A model generated the notes under the pieces. The model was not told the origin of the DNA. It was given only the letters and a program-made list of their open reading frames with translations, and ran no database searches. Position numbers and translations under genes: made by a program. Source: Deltaproteobacteria bacterium (GTDB lineage Bacteria > Desulfobacterota > Binatia > UTPRO1). From it: 36,419 nt of DNA. The stretch covers positions 1 to 36,419 of the forward strand of contig VBKW01000202.1 of assembly GCA_005879405.1 (NCBI GenBank), written 5' to 3'. Shown piece by piece: positions 1 to 8,355 of the stretch (position 1 is the stretch's first letter; every line of letters begins with the position of its first letter).

Positions 1-1
1 C

Positions 2-511
2 GGCCACGAGGGCTACATCCACGTCGGCTTCTACGAGGACGGGTCGCCGGGCGAAATCTTCATCAAGATGGCGAAGGAGGGCAGCACCATCTCCGGCTTG
101 ATGGACACCATCGCGACGTTGACGTCGATGGCGCTCCAATACGGCGTGCCGCTCGAGGTGCTCGTGAACAAGTTCGGGCACGTCCGCTTCGAGCCGTCGG
201 GGTTCACGAAGAATCCGCAGATCCCGATGGCGAAGTCGTTGACCGACTACATCTTCCGCTTCCTCGGCGTGCGCTTCCTCTCCGCCGATCAGCGACGCGA
301 GGTCGGCCTCACGGAATCGATGCCGTCGGATGCGGCCGCGACGTCGAGTCCTACGAGCGCGGGCGTCCCCGACCTGAGCGCGCGCGCAACCGTGATCAGC
401 TTCAGCCCGCAAGCCGATGCGCCGAGCTGCTCGGACTGCGGCGCGATCATGATTCGCAACGGGAGCTGCTACAAATGTCTCAACTGCGGCGCGACGAGTG
501 GGTGCTCGTGA
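2..511 (+). CDS. nrdJ: Vitamin B12-dependent ribonucleotide reductase, C-terminal part (5' end outside window)
   Basis: The frame is open from base 2, so this is the last 169 residues of a protein that begins upstream. It contains GEIFIKMAKEGSTISGLMD and FGHVRFEPSGFTKNPQIPMA, segments typical of the end of the class II ribonucleotide reductase barrel. After a low-complexity linker comes a C-terminal zinc-ribbon-like module, CSDC..CYKCLNC, ending in ATSGCS. In the family the enzyme converts ribonucleotides to deoxyribonucleotides with adenosylcobalamin, and C-terminal cysteines relay electrons to the active site. The cobT-cobS genes at 24.6-26.5 kb would supply the cofactor. A strong hairpin follows the gene at 648-687. 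Identification rests on motifs and is secure. Confidence 0.93.
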   Translation, partial: GHEGYIHVGFYEDGSPGEIFIKMAKEGSTISGLMDTIATLTSMALQYGVPLEVLVNKFGHVRFEPSGFTKNPQIPMAKSLTDYIFRFLGVRFLSADQRREVGLTESMPSDAAATSSPTSAGVPDLSARATVISFSPQADAPSCSDCGAIMIRNGSCYKCLNCGATSGCS

Positions 512-647
512 GCTGCACTGCACACGTGTCCAATGCCGCGCGCCACGCTCGTGGCGTCGGCGTGGAGGGGCGAGGGGTCGGCGGGGGATGAGGCGGCGGT
601 CGTAGGAATCGATCCCAGAGTCTCGATGTGGTCGAGGGGTGGGGGGA

Positions 648-687
648 GAGGAGAGCCGGCTCGCGCATGCGTGAGCCGGCTCTTCTC
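648..687 (+). terminator. Hairpin terminator downstream of nrdJ
   Basis: A perfect 11-bp inverted repeat (652-662 with 673-683, AGAGCCGGCTC / GAGCCGGCTCT) with a 10-nt loop extends to about 15 bp if one G-U pair is allowed. Only a short, interrupted T-rich stretch follows (TCTTCTCGTCTTGTCG), so it is not a textbook U-tract terminator. Its position between nrdJ and the gcvH promoter fits transcription termination. Confidence 0.6.
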
Positions 688-712
688 GTCTTGTCGTGCG
701 GCGAAAGTTCGC

Positions 713-740
713 TTGACACTGAAAAGATGGGCCCTATAAG
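713..740 (+). promoter_or_regulatory. Sigma70-like promoter of gcvH-pcm
   Basis: TTGACA (713-718), a 16-nt spacer, then TATAAG (735-740). This is close to the vegetative consensus, lies directly after the nrdJ terminator and puts a start site near 747, about 20 nt before the gcvH start codon. No glycine riboswitch could be recognised in the upstream 250 bases. Confidence 0.7.
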
Positions 741-765
741 GCGACATGCAGAAGAGGACCCGCGG

Positions 766-1152
766 ATGGCGGACACACTGAAGTTCACTCCCGATCATTT
801 GTGGCTGCGCGTCGAAGGATCGCGCGCCCACCTCGGTATCTCCGAGCATGCGCAAGACGAGCTCGGCGAGATCATCGCCGTCGAGCTTCCCGATGTCGGT
901 GACGAAGTCGAGAAGGGACAATCGTTCGGTGAGCTGGAATCGGTGAAGACCGTCAACGAGCTGATCGCGCCGATCACCGGGCAAGTGGTGGAGATCAACA
1001 CCGAGCTCGACGATCACCCGAACATCGTCAACGAGGACCCGTATCACGAGGGATGGCTCATCGAGGTCGAGCTCAACGACGACACCGAGCTCGACACGCT
1101 CCTCGATGCGGACGAGTACGACGCGCTGATCTCCGGCGAGGAGGAGGCGTGA
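766..1152 (+). CDS. gcvH: Glycine cleavage system H protein
   Basis: This 128-residue protein is the lipoyl carrier that shuttles the aminomethyl group between the P, T and L proteins of the glycine cleavage system in the cytoplasm. The start MADTLKFTPDHLWLRVEG is typical of the family. The lipoylation motif GELESVKTVNELIAPITG places the modified lysine at residue 61. The ATG at 766 gives normal family length (about 125-130); the same frame is open further upstream but that part overlaps the promoter and terminator. The gene ends in TGA overlapping the GTG of pcm, so the two are probably cotranscribed and translationally coupled. gcvT and gcvP are not in the window. GcvH-like proteins can also serve in lipoate relay, which cannot be excluded. 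Confidence 0.95.
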   Translation: MADTLKFTPDHLWLRVEGSRAHLGISEHAQDELGEIIAVELPDVGDEVEKGQSFGELESVKTVNELIAPITGQVVEINTELDDHPNIVNEDPYHEGWLIEVELNDDTELDTLLDADEYDALISGEEEA

Positions 1153-2042
1153 GCCGCGGGCGAGGTCCCGCGCTCTTCGCCCTTTTCGCGCTTCTCACCT
1201 TCCTTCCCGCGGCACACGCCTTCGGAGCCTCCGCGGCGCAGCTCGCCTCCGAGCTGCAGGGGCGCGGCATTCGCGACCCGCACGTGCTCGATGCGATCCG
1301 CCGCGTGCCGCGCGACGCGTTCGCGCCGTCGGCCGCGCACGACCACGCGTACGACGACACGCCGCTCGACATCGGCCACGGGCAGACGATGTCGCAGCCG
1401 TACGTCGTCGCGTTGATGGCCCAGCAGGTCGGTCTCGAAGGCAACGAGCGCGTGCTCGAGATCGGCACCGGCTCCGGGTACAACGCGGCGGTCCTCGGAA
1501 CGCTCGCGCACGAGGTCTACTCCGTAGAGCTCATCCCCGAGCTCGCCAGCGCCGCACGGCTCGCCTTGACCCGCGCCGGTTACCGCAACGTGCACGTGAA
1601 GCAAGGCGACGGAACGCTCGGCTGGCGCGAGTACGGACCCTACGACGCGATCGTCGTCACCGCCGCCGGCCCGACGGTGCCGCGCGCGCTCATCGATCAG
1701 CTGCGCGAGGGCGGTGTGCTGGTGATGCCGGTCGGCGATCCGAACGGACGGCAGGTGCTGGTGCGCGGCGTGAAGCGCGGCCTCAAGCTACGCACGCGCG
1801 AGATCGCCGAAGTGCGCTTCGTGCCGCTCCTCGGCGGTGGTGCCGGCTACAACGCGACGGCCGAGCAGCCGCGCCGGCAGCCGCCCCGCGACGACGCCGG
1901 CGAGCGGCGCCGGCCGCCCGCGCTCGACACCGAGCGCCCGCCAGCGGCAGCGCACGTCGAAGAGCGCCAGCGGAGCGCGCCGCCGTCCGTCGACGTCGAT
2001 GAGGACGAGGGGCGGCGATCACTCGACGTCGACGAGGACGAG

Positions 2043-2120
2043 CGACGCCCGCCGTCGTCACCGGACGTGGAGGAGCACGAGCGGCGCCCGCCGTCGTCGA
2101 CGGACGTGCAGGAGCACGAG
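2043..2120 (+). repeat. Two 39-bp tandem repeats inside the pcm tail
   Basis: Units 2043-2081 and 2082-2120 differ at only a few bases and each encodes a 13-residue block of the type RRPPSSxDVxEHE. A third, degenerate unit follows (RRPSAPDLEERR), and weaker related blocks precede (VDVDEDEGRRSLDVDEDERR). The period is a multiple of three, so the reading frame is kept, which supports the tail being translated. Confidence 0.8.
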
Positions 2121-2262
2121 CGACGTCCGTCCGCGCCCGACCTCGAGGAGCGCCGACGCGAACGCGACGCGGATCTGGAGGACGAGGATCACCACGCTCC
2201 GGACGATCGCGGCGACCGCGCGCGCCCGGCGCCGGACGTCGAGCGCCGGCCGCCGCGCGATC

Positions 2263-4013
<1,751 letters not shown>

Positions 4014-4106
4014 GCGAGTTGGTGAACGGCATTTTACGAGCCCGCATCTACGACGGCATCGTCCTGTTTCTCCTCGCGAAATCCGAAGCAAAATGTGATT
4101 TTCCTC

Positions 4107-4136
4107 TTGACATGTACAACGCCTTCTCCCTATGAT
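4107..4136 (+). promoter_or_regulatory. Strong sigma70-like promoter of the lysine-rich small gene
   Basis: TTGACA (4107-4112), an 18-nt spacer and TATGAT (4131-4136). The -35 is a perfect consensus match and the -10 differs by one base. The surrounding 100 bases are distinctly less GC-rich than the rest of the window. A start near 4143 would give a leader of roughly 95 nt. Confidence 0.65.
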
Positions 4137-4239
4137 GCGCGGCGTTGAGGGGTGGTGGTGGAGAGTGGGTTGGGGGAGCGCTCGCCTGAGCGAACCAGAA
4201 CTCGAACGCAGCGAACAGTAGCCGTTGAGGGAGGTGTCT

Positions 4240-4317
4240 ATGGCAGCTAAGAAGAAATCGTCGAAGAGCAAGAAGAAGGCCCCGGCCAAGAAGGGCGGCG
4301 CCAAGAAGAAGAAGTAG
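4240..4317 (+). CDS. Very small lysine-rich basic protein
   Basis: The ATG at 4240 is preceded by a strong ribosome-binding site (GAGGGAGG, about 4227-4234) and opens a frame of 25 codons. The product begins MAAKKKSSKSKKKAPAK and has 14 lysines, no acidic residue and only K, A, S, G, P and M. This composition resembles the C-terminal tails of histone H1-like and HU-like bacterial proteins, so nucleic-acid or ribosome binding is a reasonable inference; no fold can be assigned. It is flanked by its own promoter (4107-4136) and a strong terminator (4404-4443), making a compact single-gene unit that is easily missed by gene finders. The short length keeps confidence below certainty. Confidence 0.7.
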   Translation: MAAKKKSSKSKKKAPAKKGGAKKKK

Positions 4318-4382
4318 TCCCGTCCTGATCACGACTCATCGAAAGAGTTTCTAGCTTGTAGCTTCCGTTCTCAGGCGAGATG

Positions 4383-4443
4383 TAGAGCCCCCGGGCTCTA
4401 ACGAAAAAGGCCCTTTGACGCTCACTCGTCGAAGGGCTTTTTT
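4383..4443 (+). terminator. Two hairpins, the second an intrinsic terminator
   Basis: A small hairpin (TAGAGCCC / GGGCTCTA, 4383-4400) is followed by a 17-bp stem with two wobble pairs (4404-4420 with 4427-4443), loop CTCACT, flanked by an A run on the left and a T run on the right. It is a classic intrinsic terminator in the + direction and, having A/T tracts on both sides, could work both ways. Confidence 0.88.
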
Positions 4444-4454
4444 CATTGCTGGTC

Positions 4455-5231
4455 ATGCGCACGCACGTCGCCGGCCATGCGGTCGAGATCACGCGGCCGG
4501 AGTCGCCGAAGTTCCATCATCCGCTGCTATTGCTGCACGGCCTCTGGACGGACGCGTGGATTTGGGAGCGGTTCGCGACGTACCTCGCACACCGCGGGTG
4601 GGAATCGTGGGCGCCGTCGCTGACCGCCGCGACGGCGATCGACTCGGCGCCCGCGCTCGCCCCGATCATCGCCGCCCTCCCGTCGACGCCCGTCGTCATC
4701 GCGCACGACGTCGCGACGCTCGGGGCTGCCGCCTGCGCCGCGCGCGGCATCGTGTCGGCGGTGGTCGCGATCGCGCCGCTCGTCGCGCCCGCCGACATGG
4801 ACGGCGTCCGCATCGTCTTCGCGTGGCCGCAATTCTGGCGCGCGCGCCTCTTCGGTACCCACGTCGCGCCGCCGCGCGGCTCGGCGGCGCGGGTGTTTCT
4901 CGGCGACGCCATCACGCACCGCGAGCGGCTCCGCGACGATTCGGGCCCGGCGTTTCGCGCCGTCGCGTCGGGAGGCGTCCGCCTACCTCCACGGATCGAG
5001 GTGCCGGGGCTCGTCGTCGGCGGCGAGCGCGACGTCATTGCTCCGGACGCCGCGATGCGCGCGGTCGCGACGCGTTTCGGCTGGACGCGGCGCGCGCACG
5101 CCGGCCGCGGGCATTTTCCGATGCTCGAGCCCGGCTGGGAGAACGTCGCGGACGACGTGCATCGCTGGATCGTCCAGACGCTCGGCGCCGAGCTCCTCGC
5201 CTTCCTCGACGAGGAGGAAGACCCGCAGTGA
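4455..5231 (+). CDS. Alpha/beta hydrolase fold protein with Asp in the nucleophile position
   Basis: The 258-residue protein has the alpha/beta hydrolase layout: oxyanion strand LLLLHGLWTDAWIW near residue 30, nucleophile elbow VVIAHDVATLGAAA, acid residue in VVGGERDVIAPDAA and histidine in AGRGHFPMLEPGWENVA. The elbow reads A-H-D-V-A rather than G-x-S-x-G. An aspartate nucleophile is known in haloalkane dehalogenases and epoxide hydrolases, but these usually have H-D-W-G, so activity is uncertain; substrate unknown. I chose the ATG at 4455; a TTG at 4446 is in frame. Either start lies within 12 nt of the preceding terminator and has no Shine-Dalgarno, so the gene may be leaderless or use read-through. 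Its last codons lie inside the duplicated block at 5219. Confidence 0.8.
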   Translation: MRTHVAGHAVEITRPESPKFHHPLLLLHGLWTDAWIWERFATYLAHRGWESWAPSLTAATAIDSAPALAPIIAALPSTPVVIAHDVATLGAAACAARGIVSAVVAIAPLVAPADMDGVRIVFAWPQFWRARLFGTHVAPPRGSAARVFLGDAITHRERLRDDSGPAFRAVASGGVRLPPRIEVPGLVVGGERDVIAPDAAMRAVATRFGWTRRAHAGRGHFPMLEPGWENVADDVHRWIVQTLGAELLAFLDEEEDPQ

Positions 5232-5249
5232 TTTCGCGGCCGACCCCCT

Positions 5250-5278
5250 TTGACTCTATGGAACACGTTAGATATGCC
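5250..5278 (+). promoter_or_regulatory. Probable promoter of SCP2-like gene, copy 1
   Basis: TTGACT (5250-5255), 17 nt, TATGCC (5273-5278). The -35 is good and the -10 partial. It lies inside the duplicated unit, so copy 2 has the same element. Confidence 0.4.
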
Positions 5279-5327
5279 ACCGCGGGTAAAATCCACCACC
5301 ACGTCCTCGACAAAGGGAGGGAGCCCC

Positions 5328-5666
5328 ATGGCAGACCGTCCGCAAGCGACAAACGTTCCCGAAGTGTTCAAAGAGATGCCCAATCGCTTCAACGCGAACG
5401 CGGCGAAGGGCATGAAGGCCGTCTACCAATTCGACCTGACCGGCGACGGCGGCGGCAAGTACAATCTCGCGATCGACGACGGCAAGCTGAACGTCGCCGA
5501 GGGCGCGCATGCGTCGCCGAACATCACCATTACCATGGCTGCGAGCGACTACCTCGACATGGTGAACGGGAAGCTCAACCCGCAGATGGCGTTCATGAGC
5601 GGCAAGCTCAAGATCGCCGGCGACATGGGGCTGGCCATGAAGATGGCGCAGCTCTTCCCCATGTAA
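5328..5666 (+). CDS. SCP2 sterol-binding-like domain protein, copy 1
   Basis: The product is 112 residues and matches the SCP2 (sterol carrier protein 2-like) lipid-binding fold in pattern: YQFDLTGDGGGKYNLAIDDG, then PNITITMAASDYLDMVNG, then MAFMSGKLKIAGDMGLAMKM and a short hydrophobic end. Such proteins bind lipids or acyl-CoA in the cytoplasm; the ligand here is unknown. The ATG at 5328 has a strong Shine-Dalgarno (AAAGGGAGG, 5312-5320); an upstream in-frame ATG at 5250 overlaps the promoter and is rejected. A promoter lies at 5250-5278 and an intrinsic terminator at 5698-5728, so the gene is a single unit. An identical protein is encoded at 6335-6673. Confidence 0.9.
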   Translation: MADRPQATNVPEVFKEMPNRFNANAAKGMKAVYQFDLTGDGGGKYNLAIDDGKLNVAEGAHASPNITITMAASDYLDMVNGKLNPQMAFMSGKLKIAGDMGLAMKMAQLFPM

Positions 5667-5697
5667 GCTTGTGAGCTGATCCGCGACGACCGTCTCG

Positions 5698-5728
5698 GGG
5701 AGCCTCGTTCGCGGGGCTCCCTTTTTTT
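5698..5728 (+). terminator. Intrinsic terminator of SCP2-like gene, copy 1
   Basis: A 10-bp stem GGGAGCCTCG / CGGGGCTCCC (one T-G wobble) with a TTCG tetraloop is followed by seven T residues. Confidence 0.92.
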
Positions 5729-5767
5729 GTGCCGTCCGGCTGCCGCCGCGCACCGGCTGACTGCTGC

Positions 5768-6225
5768 TCAGTCCGCGGTCGGCTCGGCGTCGAGTGCGCC
5801 GTGGATGCCGCACTCGACCTTGTCGCGACCCGCCCAGCGACCCGCACGCTCGTCCTCGCCGGCGAGCACGGGCCGCGTGCACGGCGCGCAGCCGATGCTC
5901 GTGTAGCCGCGCTCGAAGAGCGGGTGGAACGGCAGCCCGTGCTGCTTCAGATAGTAGTAGGTATCCTTCGAGCTCCAGCGCGCCAGCGGATTCACCTTCA
6001 CAAGGCCGCTCGGTAACGTCTCGAGGATCGGCAGGCCGCGGCGGGTGCTCGCTTGGTCGCGACGCCGGCCGTTGATCCACGCCCGGACGCCGGCGATCGC
6101 GCGGCGCAGCGGCGCGACCTTGTTGATCTCGCAGCAGAGGTCGGGATCGCGCCGATACAGCTCGGCGCCGTGGCGCGCCTCGACGTCCGCCTGCGAGAGC
6201 TCGGGCCCGACCTCGACGAGGTTCC
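5768..6225 (-). pseudogene. Truncated cysH fragment left by the tandem duplication
   Basis: This segment is the same as 6775-7232 of the intact cysH and keeps codons from about 89 to the stop, including the CC and CxxC iron-sulfur motifs and the ECGIH end. It lacks the first 88 codons, including the segment with SFQHEG that precedes the nucleotide-binding loop. Upstream on its own strand it joins antisense sequence of the hydrolase/SCP2 junction with no start codon or promoter that would make a full enzyme. An internal in-frame GTG could give a 77-residue fragment with no expected activity. Confidence 0.9.
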
Positions 6226-6256
6226 AGACCCGCAGTGATTTCGCGGCCGACCCCCT

Positions 6257-6285
6257 TTGACTCTATGGAACACGTTAGATATGCC
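6257..6285 (+). promoter_or_regulatory. Probable promoter of SCP2-like gene, copy 2
   Basis: The same TTGACT / 17 nt / TATGCC arrangement as at 5250-5278, carried by the duplicated unit, so the second gene copy should be independently expressed. Confidence 0.4.
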
Positions 6286-6334
6286 ACCGCGGGTAAAATC
6301 CACCACCACGTCCTCGACAAAGGGAGGGAGCCCC

Positions 6335-6673
6335 ATGGCAGACCGTCCGCAAGCGACAAACGTTCCCGAAGTGTTCAAAGAGATGCCCAATCGCTTCAAC
6401 GCGAACGCGGCGAAGGGCATGAAGGCCGTCTACCAATTCGACCTGACCGGCGACGGCGGCGGCAAGTACAATCTCGCGATCGACGACGGCAAGCTGAACG
6501 TCGCCGAGGGCGCGCATGCGTCGCCGAACATCACCATTACCATGGCTGCGAGCGACTACCTCGACATGGTGAACGGGAAGCTCAACCCGCAGATGGCGTT
6601 CATGAGCGGCAAGCTCAAGATCGCCGGCGACATGGGGCTGGCCATGAAGATGGCGCAGCTCTTCCCCATGTAA
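6335..6673 (+). CDS. SCP2 sterol-binding-like domain protein, copy 2
   Basis: The protein is identical to that of the gene at 5328-5666 (112 residues), with identical upstream ribosome-binding site and downstream terminator. Both copies therefore look functional and gene dosage is doubled. The gene converges with the intact cysH, whose stop codon lies about 100 bp beyond the SCP2 stop, with the shared-type terminator between them. Absence of any difference in coding or non-coding bases indicates that the duplication is very recent, or that it was created during assembly. Confidence 0.9.
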   Translation: MADRPQATNVPEVFKEMPNRFNANAAKGMKAVYQFDLTGDGGGKYNLAIDDGKLNVAEGAHASPNITITMAASDYLDMVNGKLNPQMAFMSGKLKIAGDMGLAMKMAQLFPM

Positions 6674-6704
6674 GCTTGTGAGCTGATCCGCGACGACCGT
6701 CTCG

Positions 6705-6735
6705 GGGAGCCTCGTTCGCGGGGCTCCCTTTTTTT
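6705..6735 (+). terminator. Intrinsic terminator of SCP2-like gene, copy 2
   Basis: The same 10-bp stem, TTCG loop and seven-T tract as at 5698-5728. Confidence 0.92.
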
Positions 6736-6774
6736 GTGCCGTCCGGCTGCCGCCGCGCACCGGCTGACTGCTGC

Positions 6775-7497
6775 TCAGTCCGCGGTCGGCTCGGCGTCGA
6801 GTGCGCCGTGGATGCCGCACTCGACCTTGTCGCGACCCGCCCAGCGACCCGCACGCTCGTCCTCGCCGGCGAGCACGGGCCGCGTGCACGGCGCGCAGCC
6901 GATGCTCGTGTAGCCGCGCTCGAAGAGCGGGTGGAACGGCAGCCCGTGCTGCTTCAGATAGTAGTAGGTATCCTTCGAGCTCCAGCGCGCCAGCGGATTC
7001 ACCTTCACAAGGCCGCTCGGTAACGTCTCGAGGATCGGCAGGCCGCGGCGGGTGCTCGCTTGGTCGCGACGCCGGCCGTTGATCCACGCCCGGACGCCGG
7101 CGATCGCGCGGCGCAGCGGCGCGACCTTGTTGATCTCGCAGCAGAGGTCGGGATCGCGCCGATACAGCTCGGCGCCGTGGCGCGCCTCGACGTCCGCCTG
7201 CGAGAGCTCGGGCCCGACCTCGACGAGGTTCCACCCGTACGTCGACAGCAGGAGATCGCGATACGCGAGCGTCTCGGGGAAATGATACCCGGTGTTGATG
7301 AACACGATCGGCGTCCGCGGCGCGATCGCTTGCAGCATGTGCCCGAGCGCCACGCCCTCGTGCTGGAACGAGCAGGTGAGCACGGCATCGGGCGCGTACG
7401 TCGCGACCGTCCAGCGCAAGATCTCTTGCGGTGGGGCATCTTCGAGCTGGAGCGAGAGCGCGTCGAGATCCGGAATGGCGAGTTGGGGCTGAGACAT
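6775..7497 (-). CDS. cysH: CysH-family adenylylsulfate / phosphoadenylylsulfate reductase (first of two)
   Basis: The 240-residue protein begins MSQPQLAIPDL. It has the CysH layout: VLTCSFQHEGVALGHML, FINTGYHFPETLAYRDLLL, DPDLCCEINKVAPLRRA, WINGRRRDQ, GLVKVNPLARWSSKDTYYYL and IGCAPCTRPV, ending with the catalytic ECGIH. The CC plus CxxC cysteines are the [4Fe-4S] ligands of APS-type assimilatory reductases, which reduce activated sulfate to sulfite with thioredoxin. The nucleotide-binding segment reads SFQHEG where the second CysH (8322-9053) has SFSGAED, so substrate preference may differ. I start at ATG 7497, where family similarity begins; the open frame continues upstream without recognisable sequence. 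It is divergent from the thioredoxin-like gene at 7627, and its 3' part is duplicated at 5768-6225. Confidence 0.9.
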   Translation of the reverse strand: MSQPQLAIPDLDALSLQLEDAPPQEILRWTVATYAPDAVLTCSFQHEGVALGHMLQAIAPRTPIVFINTGYHFPETLAYRDLLLSTYGWNLVEVGPELSQADVEARHGAELYRRDPDLCCEINKVAPLRRAIAGVRAWINGRRRDQASTRRGLPILETLPSGLVKVNPLARWSSKDTYYYLKQHGLPFHPLFERGYTSIGCAPCTRPVLAGEDERAGRWAGRDKVECGIHGALDAEPTAD

Positions 7498-7626
7498 CCG
7501 TGGAAACCGTAACATGCGCTTCCCGTACCGGCAACGTCGTGAACGCTGAAGGAAGTATGGCGACGCGAATCGACGCGGTCGGCGCGGCACCTTGCCGTGT
7601 CGGTGGACGGTGACTAAGAGCAGCTC

Positions 7627-7953
7627 ATGCCCATCACGATGGTGAAAAAGAAGCTCGCCGACGGCAGCGACTGCCGGAAGTGCGCGGAAGCGACGGAGCA
7701 CCTCCGCAGCCGCGGGCTGTGGGACCGGATCGACGAGGTGGTCTGGGCCGAGGAAGGGAATCCGGCGAGCGCGGGCATGGTCTTGGGCGCGCGGCTCGGC
7801 GTCGATCGCGCGCCGTTCTTCATCGTCCGCGACGACGACGGTCGCGAAACCGTCTACACCAGCGTCCTGCAACTCGTCCGTCGTCTCGGCGACGATGCGC
7901 CGAGCGCCGACCAGGCACGCACCGTAGATCCCGACGACGTCGGCGGGATCTAG
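7627..7953 (+). CDS. Small thioredoxin/glutaredoxin-like protein with CXXC
   Basis: The 108-residue product has a redox-type motif DCRKCAEATEHLRSRG near residue 16, then a polar stretch (IDEVVWAEEGNPASAGMVLG) and RAPFFIVRDDDGRETVY, which matches the cis-Pro strand and following hairpin of a thioredoxin fold (here AP in RAPFF). Glutaredoxin-like disulfide exchange is inferred. It lies divergent to one CysH and convergent with a PNPOx/CysH operon, so it may be the reductant for these enzymes, since CysH family members need thioredoxin or glutaredoxin. I use ATG 7627; an ATG at 7639 is possible and neither has a clear Shine-Dalgarno. Its TAG stop abuts the reverse-strand stop of the next gene (TAG|CTA). 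Confidence 0.75.
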   Translation: MPITMVKKKLADGSDCRKCAEATEHLRSRGLWDRIDEVVWAEEGNPASAGMVLGARLGVDRAPFFIVRDDDGRETVYTSVLQLVRRLGDDAPSADQARTVDPDDVGGI

Positions 7954-8355
7954 CTACTTCAGCTCGCCTTCATCGTGGTCTTGCGATGCCGGAAGGACCA
8001 CTACGCAATCCGAATCGCACCCGGTCGCCGTGAAATCGCGCCGTGGTGCGTGTCGGTGCAGGACGGCCCTCGTCGGGGTCACGAGGAGACGATGACCGTC
8101 ACGGGTCGCCCGGACGGCGGCGGTGCCGTCCACGATGAGGCTGTAGTCGTCGTCGGTCCGTACGGGATAGAGCAGCGAGACCTCCGGCCGCGCGGCCGCG
8201 TTCGCGGCGCTACGTCGGCCCACGTCGACGATCAGCGTGCCGCGTTCCCAGCGCACGGTGCCGTGCACCGCATGCGGACGCGCGTCGGCTGGTCGGTTCG
8301 TTGTCGTCGAAAAGGCCGGCGTTACTTCTGCACGTTTCCGGCGTGGAGGCCGCAC
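7954..8355 (-). CDS. Pyridoxamine 5'-phosphate oxidase-like (PNPOx/FMN-binding split-barrel) protein
   Basis: The product contains [54 protein letters not shown] and [15 protein letters not shown], the strand pattern of small PNPOx-like flavin-binding proteins; I do not recognise a specific activity. The start is uncertain. The GTG at 8355 gives 133 residues, overlaps the 3' end of cysH by 34 nt and has GGAGGAG about 12 nt upstream. No ATG is available after the cysH stop. A missing N-terminal strand or a frameshift near 8300-8350 is possible. The overlap implies translational coupling to the upstream cysH, so a role in sulfur or flavin redox is a guess from context. Confidence 0.7.
   Translation of the reverse strand: MRPPRRKRAEVTPAFSTTTNRPADARPHAVHGTVRWERGTLIVDVGRRSAANAAARPEVSLLYPVRTDDDYSLIVDGTAAVRATRDGHRLLVTPTRAVLHRHAPRRDFTATGCDSDCVVVLPASQDHDEGELK

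Larger units (their letters stand above)
5219..6225 (+). repeat. Tandem duplication, copy 1 (1007 bp)
   Basis: Bases 5219-6226 match 6226-7233 at a constant offset of 1007, and I noticed no difference anywhere along the pair. The unit contains the last codons of the hydrolase gene, the complete SCP2-like transcription unit and the 3' two thirds of cysH. Matching stops at 5218/6225 on the left and 6227/7234 on the right, so only one base is shared at the breakpoint itself. Confidence 0.95.
6226..7232 (+). repeat. Tandem duplication, copy 2 (1007 bp)
   Basis: Second copy of the unit beginning at 5219; see copy 1. The junction at 6225/6226 joins the cysH interior (GAGGTTCCA) to the final codons of the hydrolase gene (GACCCGCAGTGA). 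Copy 2 runs on without a break into the intact 5' part of cysH, so the right end is the ancestral cysH context and the left end of copy 1 is the ancestral hydrolase context. Confidence 0.95.

Noticed and set aside
628-765. A longer GcvH starting upstream of 766
   Set aside because: The extra codons span the terminator hairpin and the promoter.
7498-7872. A 365-residue version of the first CysH using an upstream start
   Set aside because: The extension is antisense to the thioredoxin-like gene and shows no CysH similarity; ATG 7497 gives the normal length.
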